A stretch of DNA of 64,000 bases from Wurfbainia villosa. Its lineage: Eukaryota > Streptophyta > Magnoliopsida > Zingiberales > Zingiberaceae. The stretch's first letter is position 1. Each line of letters starts with the position of its first letter. Below the pieces are notes generated by a model that saw only the letters and a program-made list of their open reading frames with translations, searched no databases and was not told the origin of the DNA. The DNA is taken from contig CM046001.1 of NCBI GenBank assembly GCA_025175895.1, forward strand, positions 54,249,719 through 54,313,718, read 5' to 3'. Of this stretch, positions 56,385 to 64,000 are shown piece after piece. The position numbers and the translations under genes are program-made.

Positions 56385-57711
56385 TGATGTGAGCAAAATA
56401 TATAGGGTTTTAGGAGTAGTTTTTGCTCACATCTTGTTACATTTTGCATTAGTTTCATGCATATATTACTCTATTTTTGCATGCATTTCCTATTTTCTAG
56501 TTCGGAGGTCTAATCATTATTCTTTTGAATGCAGGTTGGCTTTTGGGCAGAAAAGATGCATTTTCGGAGCGAAAGAAGGACATTTCATGCTAGACGCGGA
56601 GTGAGACATGGCCAGGGCATGTGGATTCACACGGTCGTGTCCGATGGGTGAAGATCAGCACACCAGGTTAGCACACGGCATGGTCGTGTGGAAACACAAA
56701 GTCGTGTGGTGGCCCGATGGAGTTGCACGACTAGGGTTTTTTTTCGATTTCTCAGCGGTCCGAGGCGACATCTATATAAGGATGGAGGCACGACAGCTAG
56801 GACATTACACAAGCTCTAAAAGCCCGTAACTCGCGGGAGGAGGAACGCGCTGAGGTCCACAACCAATACATAGAGAGAAGATCACAACACATTGTATATC
56901 TTTATTTCTGTGCTTTATCTCTATTGTATTCGAACTCCAACATGTTTTGTGATTCTTCCTTCATAATTATGGAGTACTTTTGATTCTAGGATTAGGGAGT
57001 AGCTTGAGTTCATATACAATGTTGGTTCATATTAAATTATGGCCAAAAGTTTGATATAGATAGTTGGTAGTTGTTCTCTATTATACTTTCGTGAATTTGG
57101 CTTTCTTTCCACTGTGCTTAGGCGATACGAGGTGGTGACAGCCCTCGCAATCTATATTTAGGAGGTTTGATCAAGGAACCTAGGAGTAAACCTGACCTCC
57201 CGTAACTGCGGGGAGAAGGGAGCGGTGGAATTGGAAACAGTCCACCGCAAAGATTGATTTGGCATCCTCGTACCCTCTATCCTGTCCTTTTAGGCGAGGA
57301 TAGCTCCCGGTGAATGCGGCGGCTCTGCGGGAGAGTGTATGATATCCCTTCCCCAAAACTGTAGGTAGAAGTTTAGACGACGCCAATTGACAACATTGTT
57401 ATATGGTACACAAGCGAAACCGAAGTCCTAGAATCGCCTTTTTAAGACCCTGGCGCACTCTTTACCTCCTCCGTGTGACACCGCACTGAGTAGGGTCCTT
57501 CGATAGTCCTCACCAACTGACTCTCTCTGAGATTTCGTCTGAACAATCGCAACCACTTAGCATATTGGTACTCAAATCCCAGTCCCTGTGAGATCGATAA
57601 TCTATTATTACTTGACGACATCCGTGCACTTGTGGGCATTGAGCGCGAGTGCGCACTTTGAGTCTTCGACAGTCTCCATCGCGGGATTTAAGGTTGCGAC
57701 CATGCGCATCA
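56385..57711 (+). repeat. D2 3' LTR
   Basis: 1327 bp, TGATGTGAGCAAAATATATAG...GCGCATCA. About 40 bp shorter than the 5' LTR because of small deletions just after the TATA box (56785-56870). The CACACGG cluster is partly degraded. Confidence 0.88.
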
Positions 57712-57899
57712 ATGACTACTCTTGACGAGGGAAAGGAAAGCTACAATCCAAATTTGACTTTGTATCATTTGCAATCATAGAGAGAAGAAAGGAAAGGAAG
57801 TTACAATCTAAAATGCTCAGGGGGATAGCATCTGAAGCTAATTTCCTAATTTAGAAAGGGAGTCGATTGGTGAGCAGAGGGAAACCCTTATGATGCATA
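57712..57899 (+). other. 3' flank of the Tat/Ogre-like element
   Basis: Begins with the ATGAC duplication. Purine-rich words (GAGGGAAAGGAAAGC, GAAGAAAGGAAAGGAAG) are followed by GCTCAGGGGGATAGCATCTGA, which resembles a polypurine tract region. A4 inserted at its end after GCATA (57895-57899). Confidence 0.5.
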
Positions 57900-59870
57900 T
57901 GTTGGGATGTATACTGAAAAGTCTATCTTTTATATGAACATCTTTATTTTGAAATAAGAATCACATGATCATTGTTTGCATATTTATGGTTATGCATATT
58001 GTCTAATACATTACATTGTAGATAACATGGTGTGCGGTGTCACACGGGAGATCATGTTATCGGCTCCTTGTAAAGTATAAGTATAGGCTCACAACTGAGA
58101 TGGCTTTGGACAAACCATTGGTATGGTTGTAGTGTGATTTGGTATTGGTTTGTCTTGACCATAGAATCACATTAGTACACTTTGTGTGTATTGAACAAGA
58201 CCGACTTAGAGGTGATTCGATTTATTGCTGACTACATAATCGAATCGGACCTCAGATATTATATTGTACATACTCTTAATCACGATATAATAACGGGCAC
58301 ATATACTTAGTATTCATTTCTTTGATTTACCAATGGGTGAGATTTATAGATTAAATCGATAGGCTCGGTAAGTTGGGAAATGATATTATTTATATGGTGT
58401 GTCGTTGATTATAGGAGGAAACCGTGTCCTATATATTAGGATGATGATGTACCCTTGAGGAGCTCATAAGGTTAATCATGTAAACTCTGCAGGTGGACTT
58501 GGTCTAGCATGATGAAAAGGTTGAGTGGTACTACTCATGGAGTTAGATGTTGATTAATTAATGGTCAGTAAATTAATTAATCGACAGACATTTGAGATCT
58601 TAAACACGGGGAGAAAAATGTACATATAATATATGGATCCCATATTAACTTATGGGGGTTGGTGAGGTAGATCAATGATAATCCTTTAGTGGATTGGATT
58701 ATCATTAATAGATCGGACTTTATATGGGCTTGATCCATTGGGTGGCCAAGATCCAACTCCTCCTCATGGTCCCTATTGTAGCCTATTAATACCTCATGAA
58801 GCCTAGATCCAATGGATGAAAACAACACTCTAGATCCAACGGTAGAGATTAAATCTCTAGATTCAATGGTTGAGATTAAATCTCTAGATCTAACGGTTGA
58901 GATTAAATCCCTAGAACCAATGGTGGAGATTAAAACAAGGCTTATCCCTAACCCTATAAATAAGCATTAAAAGGGTGGGCAACAACTTGATGGCTTAGGA
59001 GATTAGGGTTTGCTTCCCTTGGGCGGCAAGGAATCCTAGTTAGGTTAGGATTGTGTTTGGGCGGCTAGGGTTTGGGTGTTGGAGTGGGCGGCAACAATTG
59101 GAGAAGTTCTTCTTCTTCAACCTTGGTGGCCGGCGCCCATCTTCTTCTCCCCTTTCTTGGCTGGTGTCCAAACCTACTCCTCATCTTCTCCTTGGCCGGT
59201 GAAAACAAGAGCTAGGGACTCTTCCCTTGGAGCTTTTGGTCGACACCTTCACTTCTATCTTTATCTCTTTGGGCCGGCGGCAAGCATCAAGCTTGGAGCT
59301 TGATGGTTGGTCCTAGATAAGAGAAGAGTTTTGTTTCTATACTTCCTCTTGTTCGGAGCGAGCAAGGAAGGAAGATTGGTGATCTAGGAGCTTCAACTTT
59401 TGGAAGATCGTCGCCCACACGACGTCCAAAAGGAGGAAGGACATACAATAGAAGATCAAGAGGTATAATAAGAGGTATAATCTTGTTTATTTTGATTAGT
59501 GTTCTTGTGTATTATGTCTCTAATTGTTTTCAATTATATGCATATTATATATTCTATTTTTGTGGCTAAATTAACTTGGACCCCGAACATAAACACAAAA
59601 GCCGGCGATCCGTACATCATCTATTCTGCGGCTATTCATAGAATAGAGGTTGGTTGCTTGAACAACAAGTTTGTTCAAGTGATTACTCTAATCGAATAGC
59701 ACGATGATGAAACGGTTGCTTGGGTTATCCCTTTTGTCTAGGATTAATTTTTTTTTAATCCGGGGACGTCGATGGGATCGCCATGAACAAGCGACTAAGT
59801 TGAAGTGGGAAGCGAAGCTTCTCCACCTTCATGTGGAATAAGAGCTTCGGTTCTAAAGGAAAAACCTTCA
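57900..59870 (+). repeat. A4 5' LTR
   Basis: 1971 bp, TGTTGGGATGTATACTG...AAAACCTTCA. TATA box CTATAAATAA at 58954-58963. Tandem GAGATTAAATCTCTAGATC block at 58840-58945, and the GGCGGCAAC/GGCCGGC leader at 59020-59290. Ends directly before the PBS, unlike A'. Confidence 0.88.
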
Positions 59871-59872
59871 AA

Positions 59873-60926
59873 TGGTATTAGAGCCACGGTTTCCGATTTT
59901 GTGTGTTTAGGATTCGGTTACTTTTATGCACTTTTCATATATTATATGTGCCGGATAATAGTAGGATATGCGTAGGTTAACTCTTTGGTTGTAGGCATAG
60001 GATCCAACTATTATGGCCATATGTGTGTATGTGATTGTATGTGTATAATTGTATATTTTGTTGAATCCTTGGGGTTGACGAGGCTAGTATTTAATTTTTG
60101 TAAATTAGATACGGCATTGTTTAGCCACTCTTTTTATTTTAGTTTACTTTCGATCTAGATTTCTTGTACACTCCCTCGTGGAGTATAGGATCGATGGATG
60201 TAAATTAAAATAATTTTTCTCGGCTCGGATCTCCGGATGGCTTGTACATGGCGTAGGGAGGAGTGGACGAGATGGCGATACGATGGGAGACATATTGAAG
60301 ACAAAAGCCATAATAGTTGAAAAATATTTATTTTTCATATTTATTTCTTATTGCTTAATATGCATGTCGTAGGCTAGAAAATTCCTCAATTTTAAATTAC
60401 TAAGTGGGAGAGGGATATTTTTATAAATTCCCACGGCCTCCATTACGATTTGACATGTGATGAAGCAAACTTGCGCGTCGGCTCTGAGTGCCTTCCTCCC
60501 CATCAGATGAGCTTATTTGCGGATCACAGGGTCGGATATGATTATACGAAATTATTATAAGAGCGTGTGTACTACCCCATCGGAAGGCACATAACCCGAG
60601 ATAATTTCCTTGGTATCGAGTAATGGTGAACACTTAGATGCAAATAGGAGTATCCTCCCCATCGGAGTCACTACTTTTATTTGTTGGGCCGAAGAGAAAC
60701 TAACTATTATTTTTATTTGTCAAAAAGTTAGGTTGACAAGATAGTAAAATTAATGGGTAAAACCTCCTCTTGCAAATGTAGAATTCGTATACGTCCATAT
60801 GATCGTGGCATACGATATTCTCAGTGTTTTAAGGTGTTGGTTGATTTCAAAATTTTATTGTTTGAGTAATCAATAATTTTTTGAAATCTAAAGTAATGAT
60901 CTATGTGATTCTTAGGATTTTCAAAA
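59873..60926 (+). other. A4 PBS and leader
   Basis: PBS TGGTATTAGAGC at 59873-59884 (one mismatch). The leader has no open frame. It carries the repeat as TCCCCATCAGA (60497-60507), a CCCCATCGGA copy near 60575-60584, and TCCCCATCGGA (60656-60666), 77-82 bp apart as in A1. Confidence 0.8.
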
Positions 60927-61380
60927 ATGACTTTCAGTCCACTTGTTGTGATACTAAAAGAAAATAAACTTACTGTACATAATTATGTTGATTGGAAAAA
61001 GGAATCTGGATATTGTCTTAACTACTGAGGAGTACAAGTATGTATTCTTCGAAGAGTGTCCTCCTAAGCCTGCGAATGAGCTGGAATTCCTTGGAGCTGA
61101 GATCAATGGGGAAACCCAGGTCGATATCATTCTCCAGGCGACAGAAGGGCTTGCTTAGGCTCAGGCCATGGTTGTTCAAAAGGTTTCTTCTTCTAAGCCG
61201 AAAGGCAAGAAGAAGAAGAAACAAGCTGGGGCATAGGTGATGGGAGGATCTCAGGGACGAGTGAAGAAGCTGAAAGGCAAGTACTTCACTTGTAAGCAGG
61301 ATGGACATTGGAAGAAGGACTGTCCCAAATTAGAAGAAGAACAAAGGTATATCCTTTGGTCTAGTCATTGAAACATGATT
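60927..61380 (+). pseudogene. A4 gag, internally deleted
   Basis: Starts MTFSPLVVILKENKLT at 60927, shifts frame near 61000, and jumps from ECPPKPAN to LEFLGAEINGETQVDI. About 80 codons present in A1 are missing in between. The tail keeps a zinc knuckle reading YFTCKQDGHWKKDC (61280-61322), with the first Cys changed to Tyr. Confidence 0.8.
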
Positions 61381-61569
61381 AGCGGTGTTATCTACCAGCA
61401 CCTGGTGTGTAGATAGGAGAGCCACTGATCATGTCTGCAATACCTTGCAGGGGTTCTAGGAAACCAAATGACTGGTTGAAGGGGAAATTACTGTATACTT
61501 GGGCAATGCCACGAAGGTGGCGGTTGTTGCAGTGGGAGATGTTTATTTGTCTTTTGAGAAGAATAAACT
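61381..61569 (+). pseudogene. A4 protease, degraded active site
   Basis: WCVDRRATDHVCN replaces the family's WCVD[ST]GATDHVCN: the catalytic Asp remains but the next two residues are Arg. Several stops and a frame change follow before 61570. Confidence 0.75.
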
Positions 61570-62229
61570 TTGGTTCTGGAAAAATTCCTTTATGTACCTT
61601 TATTTACAAAGAATTTAATTTCGATTTCTAAATTTTTTATGGATGGATATTCTATTTCTTTTAATGACAGAGTTGTTATAAAAAGGAATAGGGAAATTAT
61701 CTATTCAGGTGCATTGATAGGAAATTTATACACACTTGAACCAAAAGCTCCCACGATGCAAATAGAAGTTAATAACTCATCTTCTAATTCCAATAAGAGG
61801 AAAGAACCTTCAAAGATGAACCAAACATATCTTTGGCATCTTAGGCTTGGTCATATTAACCTAAGCAGAATTCAAAGGTTGATGGTTGATAGACCTCTGG
61901 GTTCATTAGTGGTGGAAGATTTCCCAATCTGCGAATTTTGCTTGGAGGGTAAAATGACCAAGAGGCTTTTTAAGGCCAAGGGGTATAGAGCCAAAGATGT
62001 GTTAGAATTGGTTCATTCTGATTTATGTGGTCCTATGTCTATCCATGCTAGAGATGGTTTTGAGTATTTTGTCTCTTTTATAGACGATTATTCGAGATAT
62101 GGATACATTTACTTGATGCACCGTAAGTCTGAATGCTTTGACGAGTTCAAAGAATTCAAGGCTGATGTGGAGAAACGTCAAGGTAAAAGTATCAAGACAC
62201 TATGATCTGATCGTGGTGGTGAGTAACTC
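61570..62229 (+). pseudogene. A4 pre-integrase zinc domain and integrase core
   Basis: FTKNLISISKFFMDGYSIS, HLRLGHINLSRIQR...CEFCLEGKMTK (HHCC intact), SDLCGPMSIHARDGF with the first catalytic Asp, FVSFIDDYSRYGYIYL. TGA (62203-62205) and TAA (about 62224) flank the SDRGGE box with the second Asp. Confidence 0.85.
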
Positions 62230-63363
62230 TTGGGAGAGTTTAGGAATTACTTATCAGAGGCTGGGATTCAATCCCAATTGTCTGCACCTGGCACACCCCA
62301 GCAGAATGGTGTAGCAGAGCGAAGGAATAGGACTCTTATGGAGATGGTTAGATCGATGATGAGTTATTCTGAGTTGCCAGATTCATTCTGGGGATATGCT
62401 CTAGATACAGCAGTGTATATATTGAACTTGGTCCCATCTAAATCAGTGTCTTCTACTCCCACAGAATTGTGGACTGGGCGAAAGCCTAGTCTAAGACATA
62501 TTCGGATTTGGGGGAGTCCAGCACATGTGCTGAAGGTGGATGCTGGTAAGTTGGAACCTCGTACAGAAGTGCACATGTTCGTTGGCTATCCTAGAGGAAC
62601 GAAAGGTGGTTTGTTTTATAGTCCTAGAGATCAGAGGGTGATCGTTAGCATGAATGCCAGATTTCTAGAGGAAGACTATGTGATGAACCACAAGCTCATG
62701 AGTAAGATTGTTCTGGAGAAATTGAAAGGGGAAGTTACTTCTTTAGTACCATCGGTACAAGAGAATATACCACAAGTCACTGCACCGCGTGTCACAGAGG
62801 ATACACAGGTGATACCTCGTTGTAGTGGGAGGGTTATGAGACAACCTAATAGATTCATGTTCTTGGGAGAATCTTCTGATTTGGTCCCTGGTGAATATGA
62901 ACCTGATACCTGGACATATGACGAGGCAATCCAAGATAAAGATGCAGTATCTTGGCAAAGTGCAATAAATACTGAGATTGAATCTATGGATTCGAATCAG
63001 GTCTGGAAGCTAGTAGAACCACCCGATGGTGTAAAAACCATTGGATGCAAGTGGGTCTACAAAAGAAAGAGAGGAATAGATGGGAAGGTTGAGACCTTCA
63101 AAGCGAGGCTTGTTGCGAAGGGGTATACTCAGAAAGAGGGTATCGATTATGAGGAGACCTTTTCGCCGGTAGCCATGCTTAAGTCTATCCGGATTCTCTT
63201 ATGCATTGCTGCTCATATGGATTATGAGGTATGGCAGATGGATGTCAAGACAGCTTTCCTTAATGGAAGTCTTGAGGAGAACATCTACATGAAGCAACCA
63301 GAGGGATTCATTGCAAAGGGCAAAGAGCATCTTGTGTGTAAGCTTAATTAGTCCATTTATGGA
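62230..63363 (+). pseudogene. A4 integrase end and reverse transcriptase start
   Basis: Open for 373 codons: PQQNGVAERRNRTLMEMVRS (catalytic Glu), FWGYALDTAVYILNLVPSK, YPRGTKGGLFYSPRDQRV, an acidic linker, then GCKWVYKRKRGIDG, KGYTQKEGIDYEETFSPV and VWQMDVKTAFLNGSL with the first RT Asp. A TAG (63349-63351) sits before SIYGLKQAS. This is the best-preserved pol stretch in the window. Confidence 0.88.
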
Positions 63364-64000
63364 TTGAAGCAAGCTTCGAGGTCTTGGAACATCCGCTTTG
63401 ATGAGGTAATCCAATCTTATGGATTTATTCAAAGTCCGGATAAGTCTTGTGTATACAAGAGGTGTGACGGAAACGTAGTGGTATTTCTTGTACTATACGT
63501 AGATGATATTTTGTTAATTGGCAACAATATCAAGGTGTTATCGGATGTAAGGGTATGGTTGTCCAAACAGTTTGATATGAAAAACTTGAGAGAAGTGGGA
63601 CACATCCTTGGGATCAAGGTTATAAGGGATCACAGGAAAAGGATGTTATGCTTATCTCAAGCTTCATACATAGACACAATTATGGATCGTTTTAGCATGA
63701 AAAACTCCAAGAAAGGTTTTCTACCTTTCAGGCATGGAGTTTCTTTATCTAAGGAGATGTGTCCTAGAACATCTGAGGAGATAGAGGAGATAAAGGTGGT
63801 TCCTTATGCTTCGACGGTAGGAAGCCTCATGTATGCGATGCTATGTACGAGACCAGATATCTGCTTTGCCGTGGGCATGGTCAACAGATATCAGAGTAAT
63901 CCAGGATAGGGACATTGGACTGCGGTAAAGCATATATTGAAGTACCTGAGAAGGACTAGAGATTATATGCTAGTTTACCAAGCAGACCAATTACTCCCTG
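63364..64000 (+). pseudogene. A4 reverse transcriptase palm and RNase H start (cut by window end)
   Basis: IYGLKQASRSWNIRFDEV, the catalytic LYVDDILLIGNNIK, KVIRDHRKRMLCLSQ, MYAMLCTRPDICFAVG, a TAG at 63907, then HWTAVKHILKYLRRTRDYML leading into RNase H. The window ends inside this domain. Confidence 0.87.

Larger units (their letters stand above)
49853..57711 (+). mobile_element. D2: complete non-autonomous Athila-like gypsy element
   Basis: 7859 bp on the plus strand. LTRs 49853-51221 and 56385-57711, PBS 51228-51245, polypurine tract before 56385, target duplication ATGAC (49848-49852 and 57712-57716). Inside are a gag-protease frame and an accessory frame; RT, RNase H and integrase are absent. 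LTRs are homologous to D1. The first two bases of the 5' LTR are AT where the 3' LTR has TG. Confidence 0.88.
57900..64000 (+). mobile_element. A4: Tork/Angela-like copia element, right end outside the window
   Basis: Plus strand. 5' LTR 57900-59870, PBS 59873-59884, gag, protease, integrase, RT and the start of RNase H. The internal region is closely related to A1 and A2. From 61570 to the window end the coding sequence keeps one frame with only nonsense breaks, while gag is frameshifted and internally deleted. Confidence 0.88.

Overview
This window is repeat-filled plant nuclear DNA. It holds no host gene, tRNA, rRNA or CRISPR array that I can support. Almost every stretch belongs to an LTR retrotransposon of the Ty1/copia or Ty3/gypsy type. 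The evidence is LTRs ending in TG...CA, primer-binding sites (PBS) matching plant initiator tRNA-Met or the tRNA-Asp type, polypurine tracts, gag zinc knuckles, and protease, integrase, reverse transcriptase (RT) and RNase H motifs. Density and nesting suggest a large angiosperm genome in a gene-poor, possibly pericentromeric block. The sequence alone does not let me name the species.

Working family names. A: Tork/Angela-like copia with LTRs of about 1.8-2.3 kb. B: CRM-like (centromeric lineage) gypsy. C: SIRE-like copia whose copies here show gag only, with LTRs of about 1.57 kb rich in CAGTCGACTG palindromes. D: Athila-like gypsy with a tRNA-Asp-type PBS and LTRs of about 1.37 kb. F: a second Angela-like copia. 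G: a solo copia LTR.

Layout. 1-2605: C1 (minus strand), gag plus a truncated 5' LTR. 2634-7266: D1 (minus), an Athila-like element cut inside integrase. 7267-10879: F2 (minus), LTR, PBS and start of gag, inserted into the RNase H of F1 (10880-12557, minus). 12558-13345: C0, a gag-tail and spacer fragment. 13346-14231: unassigned. 14232 to about 48440: C2 (plus), a C element exploded by insertions: an A-type solo LTR (16462-18755), full-length A1 (19076-27764) and the CRM-like B (29277-47819). B's own 3' LTR carries full-length A2 (29673-41630), and A2 carries solo LTR G (34074-35899) and a solo C LTR (38436-40001). 48461-48580: D-type LTR scrap. 48670-49852 and 57712-57899: a decayed Tat/Ogre-like gypsy split by D2 (49853-57711), a complete non-autonomous Athila-like element. 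57900-64000: A4 (plus), running off the window.

Five insertions have perfect 5-bp target-site duplications (TSDs) that I matched by eye: CGGAG, GAAGG, CACTT, CTATC and GTCGC; D2 has a sixth, ATGAC. The relative order of insertion is therefore readable: C2, then B, then A2, then G and the solo C LTR. Coding regions are decayed, but A1 and D2 keep their long frames with nonsense changes and almost no frameshifts. D2 lacks pol and could only have moved with enzymes supplied by an autonomous relative such as the D1 type.
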